Source: Powellomyces hirtus
Taxonomy: Eukaryota > Chytridiomycota > Chytridiomycetes > Spizellomycetales > Powellomycetaceae
NCBI GenBank assembly: GCA_025526995.1
Contig: JAHLKG010000030.1
Location: 134,501 to 198,500, forward strand
Direction: 5' to 3'
DNA length: 64,000 bases
Made by a program: the position numbers and the translations under genes. The notes beneath the pieces were generated by a model, which saw nothing but the letters and a program-made list of their open reading frames with translations, was not told where the DNA came from and ran no database searches. Shown here piece by piece: positions 9,192-17,938 of this stretch. The number at the start of each line of letters is the position of its first letter. Position 1 is the first letter of the stretch.

Positions 9192-9466
9192 TGTAATGAG
9201 GCGTGGCTCACCAGCCCAAGCCTAGACACGCATCGGGAAGGGTCCCGTGCGAGATGGATGCTAGCGTCAGCATCCTGAAGGGTACTAGACCTCAGGGATG
9301 GCCACGGATGGCCATCACGTGACCAGGGCCACTCCGCGGCCTAGAAGAAAAGTAGAAATGCTCCAACGAGGGCGCATTCAAGACTTAGAGATCTTACAGT
9401 AGAATTAGACAGAGGGAATTCCCAAATAGAAGACTAGACTCTGGCAACGGACCTAGTCTTATTACA
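9192..9466 (+). mobile_element. solo LTR 1 (275 bp)
   Basis: It begins TGTAAT and ends ATTACA and is flanked by the 5-bp duplication GACTC (9187-9191 and 9467-9471). The second solo LTR at 11114-11388 has the same length and highly similar sequence. Removing the LTR plus one GACTC restores the H3-like frame (FLADS|LLVS). Confidence 0.95.
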
Positions 9467-9539
9467 GACTCGCTCCTGGTGTCTCGCCATACCAGGCAAT
9501 CCACCGTCACAAAGTACGACGTAAGTGCATATCTGATTA

Positions 9540-9608
9540 GGACGCATTAAATCAGTTATTTGAACGATTGGTCCATCCGCTGGAAGCGAAAACTCAATTT
9601 ACTGTGCC
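9540..9608 (+). repeat. 69-bp element, copy 5 (intron)
   Basis: From GGACGCATTAAAT to TTTACTGTGCC, the last bases degenerate. It lies inside the 103-nt intron 9521-9623 of the H3-like gene (GTAAGT...TTGCAG, phase 0). Confidence 0.85.
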
Positions 9609-9988
9609 TTCATTACATTGCAGGTTCAGATTGCGGCAGCTCTGGGTGGGCGCCTTGATCCTGAACGCGTTAAGGAGTTGCGGCGACTGCAGATCTGCGA
9701 TGAGGCCGCCAGGGAGAAGGCGGCTTCTCTAAAAAGGAGAAAGGCGAAGGGGAAGGGGAAGGCAACGGCGACGGAGTCGGAGTCGGATTCTTCATCCGAA
9801 TATGAGCCTTACCCGCAAAAGTGGGACGATGAGGAAGACGCGTACAATCCACACGGTGAAGGGCCTTTGGGTGGGTCTGCTTCAGGTACCGCTGGTACCC
9901 CTGGTGTATCCTATGCAGATGTATAGTTTTGCAGCGGGGGGGTGGGGGGGGAGGGGTTGTTCCTATTATTTAGCATAAAGGTCCTATA

Positions 9989-10138
9989 GGACGCATTAAA
10001 TAGCACATATGAAAGCAGCTTTTCAACACGAGCACAATGAAAACATTTGACGCGTCCACACGGGATGCTGGACGCAATAGATAGTTTATTTGGAGGTCAA
10101 CTCTATCTGCCAGCGCAAAGAACACATATAAAGCGTCC
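9989..10138. repeat. 69-bp element, copies 6 and 7 (intergenic)
   Basis: 9989-10057 runs from GGACGCATTAAAT to TTGACGCGTCC. 10070-10138 runs from GGACGCAATAGAT to ATATAAAGCGTCC. Both are exactly 69 bp and lie 12 nt apart. They sit between the H3-like stop (9926) and the recombinase 3' end, so they are not in a coding intron. Confidence 0.85.
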
Positions 10139-10637
10139 AAGTCACTAGCTAATCTGCAGCAGGTGCTATAGGAGGACAACTAAGTTCTATATTATGACGC
10201 CTTGTCTTGGGTGGTGGCGATATGTGTGCCCTGTACTTATCCAGAGTCAATCCAAGCCCTTCTCTCTCCATGTCCATCATCTCGGCAATCTCATATCCTG
10301 TGCATCCAGACTCTCTCATTCACTTGTCGATTTCATTATATATCACCTTGCGCTTGCTCCAGTATTTCCATTCGGTTGAACTATGCGTTCGCCACGTTGC
10401 TTTGTGTGCCAGCTCTAAGCTATGTACGGAAGGATGTCGTCCAACAACCGTCCCCTTCTCATCAAGAATTGGCTGCCCTTCTTCATATTCCAACCAAACT
10501 TGAAGCACTGTCTGGTGATGCCGATAAAGCTCATATGGCAGCCATTTGGCAGACTCGGAGCCCTGTGTCTGTTGTGGTTGTGGTTGTTGTTGTTGTTGTG
10601 TCTCTTCTGCGTACAACTGCTGTTCCGTGTGGTTTCT

Positions 10638-10706
10638 GGACAGAATAAATGATGTATTTCAATTTAGAGCGCGGCTTGGGAGCAAAAAAGATCAGTTAAC
10701 CTGTCC
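10638..10706 (-). repeat. 69-bp element, copy 8 (intron)
   Basis: On the minus strand it reads from GGACAGGTTAACTG to CATTTATTCTGTCC, inside recombinase intron 10715-10636. The acceptor AG follows the element end directly. Confidence 0.85.
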
Positions 10707-10787
10707 AACGCTTACCTAGTAGTCGTACGCAACAGGGGTCCGTCGTCCTCTTCTTCTGACGTTGTTGACGTTGGAAAGAGTAATTGC

Positions 10788-10807
10788 GGGGGGGGGGGGG
10801 GGGGGGG
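10788..10807 (+). repeat. 20-G homopolymer
   Basis: Twenty consecutive G on the plus strand (poly-Pro codons in the recombinase gene). The frames before and after it differ by one step, so this is a slippage mutation or a length error of the assembly. Confidence 0.9.
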
Positions 10808-11007
10808 CATCCGTCAGCTGTGACATAGTAGACTGTAACTGGCGTGCTGCTGGAGATCGACAGATGTCGGATATCGCTGTTACCATCTCGTGCACCGCAA
10901 CAGAGGTGGCTTCTTGCCGAATGCCCAGTGCGTTACAATATGTCTGAAAAGTCCCTTGCATCTTCTCCGCTATACGGCTGGCGTCCTTCCGGGTATGTCT
11001 GATCTCT

Positions 11008-11076
11008 GGGCAAAGTAAATCGTATATTTCAACTCCAAATGCGGCTCAGAACTGAAAAAGATGCTTTAACGTGTCC
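11008..11076 (-). repeat. 69-bp element, copy 9 (intron)
   Basis: On the minus strand GGACACGTTAAAGC to GATTTACTTTGCCC. It fills all but 11 nt of recombinase intron 11085-11006; the acceptor AG directly follows. Confidence 0.85.
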
Positions 11077-11113
11077 TGTACATACCTTCGATGATTTCTT
11101 TACCCAGTCTGAT

Positions 11114-11388
11114 TGTAATGAGGCGTGGCTCGCCAGCCTAAGCCTAGACATGCGCCGGAAGGAGCCCCGCGCAAGATGGATGCTAGCGTCAGCATCCTGA
11201 GGGGTACTAGACCTTAGGGATGGCCACGGATGGCCATCACGTGCCCGGGACTGCCTCGCGGTCCAGAAGAAAAGTAGGAATACTCCGACGAGGGTGTATT
11301 CAAGACTTAGAGATCTTACAGCAGAATTAGAGATAGGGAATTCCCGAATAGAAGACTAGACTCTGGCAACGGACCTAGTATTATTACA
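11114..11388 (+). mobile_element. solo LTR 2 (275 bp)
   Basis: TGTAAT...ATTACA, same length and family as 9192-9466. It is flanked by the 5-bp duplication CTGAT (11109-11113 and 11389-11393). It interrupts the recombinase frame between NQNDMSI and RLGKEIIE, so it inserted after the recombinase. Confidence 0.95.
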
Positions 11389-11803
11389 CTGATAGACATG
11401 TCGTTTTGATTTGAGATTCCGCTCAACTCAAAGGAGAGTGCTTGATTACCAGTGGTAATCATTGATGCAATTTGTGGAACAACATATTGAAGAGTTGCCA
11501 GGGTTGGATTGACGACGCTGCGCATCCTGTCCAAGAGCTCTGTCTTGTAGAGAAGGAATGCTGGCGATCGGAACAGTGGATGGGTCCATATGGCATGCAA
11601 TGGAAATTTGTCTATCAAGACTGCAGCATCCTGAATGACAACACGGCACATTTTCTTCAACAGAATTGCAAAGCCTCGTCCAGCAATGTCCGTAACTTGT
11701 GGATTACCCAATGCTTCATCAACAAATGGAAACACGGCAGCTTCTAGTTCTTCAGGGACATCAATACATGCGCGGGGTAAGAAGAACCCGCCACCTCAAA
11801 GAT

Positions 11804-11872
11804 GGACGCGTTAGAATGTGTTTTTTGCATTCCCTTTATGGATGTCACACAATTAATCAATTTAATGCGTCC
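11804..11872 (-). repeat. 69-bp element, copy 10 (intron)
   Basis: On the minus strand GGACGCATTAAATTG to ATTCTAACGCGTCC, within the 83-nt recombinase intron 11877-11795 (donor GTAAT, acceptor TTTGAG, phase 1). Confidence 0.9.
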
Positions 11873-12248
11873 ATTACCTTGTATCAGCCATTGACCTAAT
11901 GCGCGCATAGCTTGTTTCGGGAGCTCCAAATCGTAAGACATATTCTTTGCTGTTTGGTCCCAGCCTCCCATTCTGTTAACGTCACTTCCATCCACGCCTC
12001 GAGATGTTGCTGTACGGACTGCAACGCCACGTGGGAGGTGTGTCACTTTTGATACATTGATGTTGCAAGCCTTGAGAGCCCGCTGATAGATTTGCGGATG
12101 AGATTGATATGACATGCCATTGGGATTATTGTCCTCGCATTCGTCTTTTCCCTCTCCCGCACCATCAACATCTACTTTTGGAGGTATTAGATAGCGGCAT
12201 TGCATGAAAGAGAACGGGAGGCATTCAAAAACATTGTCCAGTGTAGAC

Positions 12249-12317
12249 GGACGCAGTAAATGGTGCTTTTGACTGCAAGCTTGGCTTATGTTCACAAAGA
12301 CGATGTCTAACGTGTCC
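12249..12317 (-). repeat. 69-bp element, copy 11 (intron, boundaries uncertain)
   Basis: On the minus strand GGACACGTTAGACATCG to CCATTTACTGCGTCC. It lies at a recombinase intron. No acceptor beyond the element end keeps the frame, so part of the element may be retained in the exon. Confidence 0.8.
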
Positions 12318-12737
12318 CGTTTTACTTACATGTGTCTGCATGTTTCCGCTTTCTCGACTTCGCTCGCTTTGTATCTCTCTTCATGAAGTATGTGTTGTAC
12401 CATGACTTGTTATCGGTGAAGTCTGGCAGTTGTTCATTGGTCTTGTGATATTGATAGAAAAGGAAGAACGCGGCATGGCCAACAGGGCATAAGGCAGCCT
12501 CTTTATGGCGCATGCAAAGCACCTTTTCCTTGCGGCCTACTTTGTTTGTTTTCCCTTCGCGTGAAATGGTTATCATAGCGAATGCTGGCGTTGGTCCTTC
12601 CTCTTTTGGTAGATCAGAGCTGAACATATATGAGAGCTGAAGCAGTCTGATACTCTGTCCACGCCCCATAGTCGAATGTTGAAGAAGAAAGCATGCAGCA
12701 TTCTGCAAGCCCATCTCTGGTTGTGCCTACGGATATT

Positions 12738-12806
12738 GGACGCATTAGAATGTCTTTTTGCATAGATATCATGGATCATGGTTGAAATACTTGATTTAAT
12801 ATGTCC
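12738..12806 (-). repeat. 69-bp element, copy 12 (intron)
   Basis: On the minus strand GGACATATTAAATC to ATTCTAATGCGTCC, within the 84-nt recombinase intron 12810-12727 (phase 0). GTAGG occurs at both splice junctions. Confidence 0.9.
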
Positions 12807-13374
12807 CTACCTGTCCCCACCAATGCGCAACTAGGGCACTCTGTTCTGCTTCGCTGTACATATCAATGAGTGTTCCGACGCCACGGTCTTCAAATCCTTT
12901 TAACTCTCGCTGGAGTACTCCATGGGCGTAGGCTTTGACCATGTCGAAGAGTGTCTTTGTACGTGGGCAGTTATCTTTTGTATTCATGTTGAGTTGACAT
13001 TGATAAGACCACAAGTTGACGGTTGCCTTAATAAACTGCTCGATGCTCGCCTTGCTGTATGGTTTGTTCATTCCTTTTTCATCTTTGCGGCTTGAACCTT
13101 GCGGTATAACAGCTTTATTCAACCATAAAAGAACTTTGTCTGGCGCGACTCGCTCGTCCATGCCTAGGGAGCGACATCAATCTTTGTACCACTTTGCGCG
13201 CCATTCATATGCATTCCAAGTGGCCACAGGCCGTGCATTGTGGTTGGCAACGAGTTGATTCAAATTGTTTGCATGCAGGGCCATGAGGTTTTGAACGTCC
13301 TGGTTCATTGCGGTGCCATGGAGCGCTGCTGCAGCAGCAGGTGGTAGGTTGCACAGGTTCATTGCACGGGAAGG

Positions 13375-13627
13375 GGACGTAGTAAAGGTTGATTCCGAGG
13401 CGAGCGAGTTGGAAGCAGTCCAAAGAAGCAAAAAAGACTGTCCAGTGGAAGGAGGCGGACACAGTAAAGGTTGATTCCAAGGCGAGCGAGTTGGAAACAG
13501 TCCAAAGAAGCAAGAAAGACTGTTCCAATGGTCCCAGTGGTCCACAGCGGAAGGAGGCGGACGCAGTAAAGGTCGATTCCGAGGCGAGCGAGTTGGAAAC
13601 AGTCCAAAGAAGCAAGAAAGACTGTCC
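13375..13627 (-). repeat. 69-bp element, copies 13-15 in tandem
   Basis: 13375-13443 and 13559-13627 are 69 bp and 13457-13526 is 70 bp. Each runs on the plus strand from GGAC(A/G)(C/T)AGTAAAGG to AAAGACTGT(T)CC. They share much more sequence with each other than with the other copies, and the minus-strand frame reads through all three. Confidence 0.85.
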
Positions 13628-13948
13628 CAATGGTTGGTTAAAAATGTGGGCAAATGCAATTGCGAAAATGCAATGGCAATGGCGAAATGTCGTGGGGGTG
13701 GGCTCAAGTAACGAGATAAATACAGCCTACCTTATGTAAGAGACATTCCAATGGAGTCCAACCAGGTATCAGTTAATCGAGGCCACAGTGAGTGCTGTAA
13801 GCAGTGAAATACCTATGGTATTTGAGCTTTTCGTAGATAAATGTGTGGTTGACTATCTAGTGCAGATACCTGGGGGCGGTGAGCCCCGCTAGGTATTTGG
13901 TTATGTAAGCTTAGGTAAGGTCACGTGTATTTGTGGCCTTGGCTAGGC
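13628..13948. other. 5' flank of the recombinase, no gene
   Basis: No ORF of coding character. It contains short inverted stretches around TAGGTATTTGG and the start of the right island end. Confidence 0.4.
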
Positions 13949-13993
13949 AATGTGGCTCGCGACGTGGCCGAGGTGGCCGAAAGTTTAGGTACT
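13949..13993 (+). repeat. right 45-bp direct repeat of the island
   Basis: Exact copy of 4924-4968 in the same orientation. The flanks AGGTAT downstream are also partly shared. Confidence 0.85.
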
Positions 13994-14326
13994 TACAGGT
14001 ATACCAAACAAGACTGCATTGCCAGAAAATGTAGTATTCCCTAGCGAGATTTATTCCTACATGATCCAAATTTTTGCTTGCAGCTTGCATAACGTTTTCA
14101 TTTCCACCACCAGTCGCGTTGCTTCACTCGCGTCTTTGTCAGTTGTGCTCCCCTGCGCCCTCCGTCCCCAACCTCCTTTTGCCGCCGCAATTTTCCCCCG
14201 CGGGGCCCTCGCAAAAATCCTAAGTGATTAAATGCGAATTCGAACCCCGACAGGCCTTTCGCTCCGGGCTTCGTTTTTGCTGAAGATCAAGTTATTTGTA
14301 ACGGGACGGGGGAAACGGGACTGACC

Positions 14327-15655
14327 ATGGGGCAAGAGCATTCTACGTTCTTCTCAGAACAGGCGCGGTGCGAGTTGCTGGCGAGTCCCGTGGGAGACGT
14401 GCTGCTGTTGAATCGTGAGTTGGCAACGTGGTGTACTTGCCTGTTGAAAGTCTGCGTATCTGACTGAATTTGCTTGAAGGCCCTTTGGTGACCGTGGGAC
14501 CACAGGATTCGTTGGTCGACGTGTTGAGGGTGCGTTGCGTGTCGATTGCCATTGCAAGCAGATGACAAATTCTCACCGCAATGGTGAATTCAGATGCTTC
14601 GGTTGAATAATATCTCGTGCATGCCAATAACAGGGGGGCAGAGAGAGAATGCCGGTAAGTTCTGAGCTTTTGCAAATCATACATGGAGGGGCTTTCTTAC
14701 AACGCGCCACAGAAGCTAGATTGATAGATGTCGTGGATATTGTACGTGTGGGAACTGCATCTTTCATTTGCTGGAAGACGGGGGAGCAAAAGTCAATAAT
14801 CCTTCGATGTTTAGGTCACGTTCATAACAAATTCGTACGCGCAACTCGGTGTCTCCTCTTTCAATGAAAACATCAAGAGTATCATGAAAGTTGCTTGCAA
14901 TCAGCTTGCAGGTGGGAGACTGGAGTATGAAAGGGGCAACCCGCAAAAGAACAAGGATGAGAGCTCACAGGACATGAAACAGACTTTTCGACCAAAAACC
15001 CCACACACTGTGTGGCATGCACCACACCTGTTGCCTCCGCCATTCACAAAATGACCGAACTCAAGATAGCCCGCTTGGCGTTGCTCGACTCTGGAGACAA
15101 GATCTCGCACCTGATAACGCAGAGCAATGTGATCGAATTTGTGTTGCTGAATTTGGACGCTCTGCACCCGGAGCCTGACTCAACTCTGCGGGAGTTGCGG
15201 CTGCCGCCCACGTCGCCGGTAGTCGCATGCTACGATTCTAGCTCGACCATGCAGGTCTTGCAGGACATGCGCAACAAAAAGGTCACGGCTGTGCCGGTCC
15301 TCAATGATCAGGGCGTGATGACCGGTGTCATGACTGTTCGCCATCTCAAGGTTTGTTTGCGTTTCCCTCCACTGGTTCTCTCCTCTCCCCGAATCTCGTC
15401 CGACTAATCCATGACCACCATGAGCAGAATCTAGTACCGGAAACAATACCCAACCTCTTCCTCCCCGTCAGCAAATTCCTATCTGCGATCGGCGCGACGT
15501 ACGTCACGGGATCACAAGACATGACGCTGCGAAATCTTTTGCGAGTCATGGTCGTCAACACGTACCACCATTTGTTTTTCTTGGACGAGGCCGGTCGTGT
15601 GGAGGGAGTTGTAACGTTGAGTGATCTCATCCGATGGTGTGTGGAAAGCTCGTAA
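14327..15655 (+). CDS. multi-CBS-domain protein, 7 exons, 310 aa
   Basis: Exons 14327-14414, 14480-14529, 14594-14654, 14713-14741, 14815-14911, 14971-15350 and 15428-15655. All six introns (58-77 nt) are GT-AG, keep one frame and join family-typical sequence (LLNRPLVTVGPQDSLVDVL; LIDVVDIVTFITNSY). CBS-like units are visible at about residues 25-90, 125-180, 195-240 and 250-310 (HKMTELKIARLALLD, VLQDMRNKKVTAVPVLND, GVVTLSDLIRW). Such four-CBS proteins are related to AMPK-gamma/Sds23-type adenine-nucleotide sensors. No kinase or channel domain is attached, so it probably acts as a soluble regulatory subunit; that is inference. It is the first normal gene right of the island. Confidence 0.8.
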
Positions 15656-15959
15656 TGGAAGGATGTCTATTAGACAGGACGATACTATAAGTGCTGAGCA
15701 GCACTCCAAGACCTCATTAAAAGATAGTGATAGAATAGAGAACGCCTGGCGTATAATAGGAAAATGGAAGAAGTGAGAGAAACGAGAACAAGAAGGGATG
15801 GGCAAGCGGACACCTCATGAGAAGAAGACGAGTTTCGAACAGAAGATATATACATGCACTAATACGGCCTACGCTATGTATATAACACGTAATGGGTGGG
15901 GACCGCAAAATGAAACATACCAAAAACACCGTGCTTTCTTCAATTCATGTTCATGGTGT

Positions 15960-16240
15960 TCAAGCCTGATCCCAACCGGCGGGCATCTGGGCCTTGAGTG
16001 CACGGGTAAAGTGCTTGTAAAGAGCATCCTTGGTGCGGGCATTGCCAAAGAGCTTTTTGTAGGCCTGAGCGATGACATTCCAGTCTTTGCAGACCAGGGC
16101 CATGGCTTTGATGGCGGCGTCTTCTTCCGCCGAGTACTGCCCAGAGGGGGCCAAACCAATTCAGTGTCAAAAAGAGTGAGGAGAAATCATGTATCAGGAC
16201 TTTCCCACGATGGATTGTGACGCTCACTTACTTCACCCAT
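15960..16240 (-). CDS. single-repeat SANT/Myb-like protein, 61 aa
   Basis: Exon 1 is 16240-16232 (only Met-Gly-Glu), then a 95-nt intron 16231-16137 and exon 2 16136-15960. The spliced product starts MGEYSAEEDAAIKAMAL and is almost entirely one SANT/Myb repeat with spaced tryptophans (DWNVI, GWDQA) and a basic recognition-helix region (RTKDALYKHFTRAL). Being so short it would bind DNA or chromatin partners as a stand-alone domain. Convergent with the CBS gene, about 300 nt apart. The mini-first exon is the main uncertainty. Confidence 0.6.
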
Positions 16241-17938
16241 GATATGTGTGCGTGAGCTGTGTGTATGGCAGGCAGAAGGAGTAGAAGCTGTGCGTTTGAC
16301 TTCTGTAACTCGATTCGTTTGGCGTTGATCGCGAGCTTTCCGTATTAAGAAGTACGTGTTTGCGTATCTTGCGTGATTTTTCAGAAGAAATTAGCGCTAT
16401 GAAGATTGAAACTGCTGCGTTTTGCGTGGCAAGCAATTAGACTATTCGTTGTTCCCGGGTACGCATTCTGACCGCGGGTGACGGCCGGTGACATGTTTCC
16501 GCGCACCAGCACCAGACGCAGTGCAACCAAAGAACCCTTTCTTGTGGATACAGCCCCGTGACCCTATTTCACGGCTTTGGCGCTCTTGTTAGCCATTGGG
16601 GGTCTAAGACATGGTTGAGTCACGCTACACGGTGGATTGGGGCAAAGAGCGCCCAGCGCCCAATCAAATCCTTGAAACGCCCATCAAGGAGAGATCATAG
16701 AATCCTTATAGTCATCATTTCCTCCCTTGGAGTGCATGACAGTCTGAATAATCTGCGCTGTGAAAGTTTGTTCATTTGCCGTATTGCTTAGCATGGGGAA
16801 ACGCCCCAGCCGCCAAGAAACCGCTGTCGAAACTGGACATCTCCGTGTGTGATCTCAATCTCGAATCTGTGCGTGATTCACAGCCTTGTCCCTCCTGGTG
16901 GATAGCTCGAGGAAATTCTGAATGGCATGAGAGATATTCACGATGTTCCTTGGCGAACGCGTGCTGGGGCGTTGCGGTGTGGCTGTGCTGGTGAGCTTAT
17001 GTCATGCAAGCAGGGCGATCGTAACAATTCTGACACAACAAAAGGCCCACAGGCTGAGTATCGATAGCAAAAACAACACGCCCGTGCGAAATTCTCACCT
17101 TTTTTTTCAATCGCAAAAGAAGACTTACTTGACTGACTGACGCGCAGTCAATCTTTGACGCTGCATATATTTGGTTTTCTTGACTTCCCCGAAAGCAGGC
17201 CTTTCCCCCATACTACTATACTACTGCTACTATACACGACTCTGCTCTCCAACAGAATCATCGACACCTCAGCAGAAGGACTCTATCAACTGGTCATCCT
17301 AGAGGCGAATTCTAGTACGCCATTCTTGTACTCGTGCGGCAGACATTCCGACCCCAAGCTGCGCCCTCTTCCTGCCCTGCCCTGTGACATTCTGCCACGT
17401 AGGAACGCTGACAAATAGATACACCTTTACACTCCTCTTTTGAACTCTGTTAAGATGTGAGTGAAAGAGACCTGTTTCTCCTGGGACTATCGTTTTGTGT
17501 GAATTGAGAAGGAAAAGTGCTTTGTCACACGTTCCACACTGAAAGCTGGATACACCGCGTCATTGCAAATTCTGCGCATGAATTCTGGGGCATAGGCGAT
17601 TCATTCTGCTGCAAGAGTGAAGGGAGAGAACGTGAAACTAGTTCGGCGTTGCCAAGACCTACGTGGAACCTTTTGTCCATATCCTGATCTCTGTCATTTA
17701 TCTGCTGCTTGTAGCCCGAACTCCCCATTCCGCCACTGTAACAGAAACTGGCTAGGCCGCTGTGTACTGCATATCCACTGCCAAGTAGAAGAAGCTCCGC
17801 AGAAGCCGTTGCGACACCCACGTCTCTCATAAAGCTCTCTCCGCCGTGTCGGCACCCAACCCCTCAACGTCTTATAGCATTACCGAAGAAAGTCCGCGGA
17901 ACTGGCGCCCTCGGCATAAAACACGTTTTTGGAGAGTG
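16241..17938. other. no gene seen; upstream region of the flippase
   Basis: No frame with coding character or family match on either strand. A leader exon for the P4-ATPase could lie in its right part, since the flippase frame is open to 17846 without an ATG before 17939. Confidence 0.5.

Larger units (their letters stand above)
6385..9926 (+). pseudogene. histone H3-like gene, disrupted
   Basis: The first exon (6385-6552) starts MTRTQTMPLKKQ and is a basic tail followed by GVPPKSTLVRW. The fold resumes after the gag insertion with RSYDSMTES near 8824. After an intron come ALIPKAPF (compare H3 LLIRKLPF), then V/I/TD positions. LRWNARGMDVLQEG matches H3 LRFQSSAVLALQEA; next are AELFLASFLADS and HTRQSTVTKYDVQIAAALGG, matching alpha-2, loop 2 and alpha-3. 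Loop 1 is about 7 residues longer than in H3. The last exon (9624-9926) adds a charged C-terminal extension of about 85 residues beyond the fold. Damage: gag-fragment insertion, solo LTR at 9192-9466, and a TGA after PFR where CGA (Arg) is expected. The intron 9521-9623 is placed securely; the one around 8840-9000 is not. The H3 class is clear to me from the motif series. Whether it is CenH3-like or an element passenger is unknown. Confidence 0.6.
10320..13707 (-). pseudogene. Crypton-type tyrosine recombinase, disrupted
   Basis: The minus-strand frame starts in a Pro/Ser-rich region built on three 69-bp elements. ATWNAYEWRAKWYKD then leads through an in-frame TGA (13177) to DERVAPDKVLLWLNKAVIPQG. 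Next come the catalytic core pieces GRGQSIRLLQLSY (Arg I), CPVGHAAFFLFYQYHK, VTHLPRGVAVR (HxxR), NRMGGW and NMSYDLELP (nucleophile Tyr), followed by LPRACIDVPEELEAAVFPFVD. This is the NDC10-II/CBF3-like domain order of Cryptons. The last exon holds a GCR1_C-like motif (WLEYEEG...ATWR...WKYWSKRKVIYNEID). Introns 12810-12727, 11877-11795, 11085-11006 and 10715-10636 are each a 69-bp element plus 11-15 nt. Damage: the TGA, a solo LTR at 11114-11388, and a frame change at a 20-G run (10788-10807). The family call is strong; exact boundaries of intron 2 (near 12249-12335) are unresolved. Confidence 0.8.
4924..13993. mobile_element. accessory island / candidate composite Crypton-type element
   Basis: A 9.07-kb segment between identical 45-bp direct repeats. 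Its contents differ from the flanking DNA: a tyrosine recombinase of Crypton type on the minus strand, an H3-like gene and an unknown gene on the plus strand, and all 15 copies of the 69-bp GGAC...GTCC element seen in the window. A gag-protease fragment and two solo LTRs are later insertions, because they interrupt reading frames. Removing them leaves about 6.3 kb. That the 45-bp repeats are the element's own ends is inference; they could be two copies of an unrelated dispersed repeat. Confidence 0.5.

Noticed and set aside
13205..13630. Repetitive Ser/Leu/Phe-rich frames that look like a tandem-repeat protein
   Set aside because: The repetition comes from the three tandem 69-bp elements read in several frames, not from a separate gene.
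14220..14280. GGTTCGAATTC on the minus strand, resembling a tRNA T-loop
   Set aside because: The flanking bases do not pair as a T-stem and no D or anticodon arm is present.
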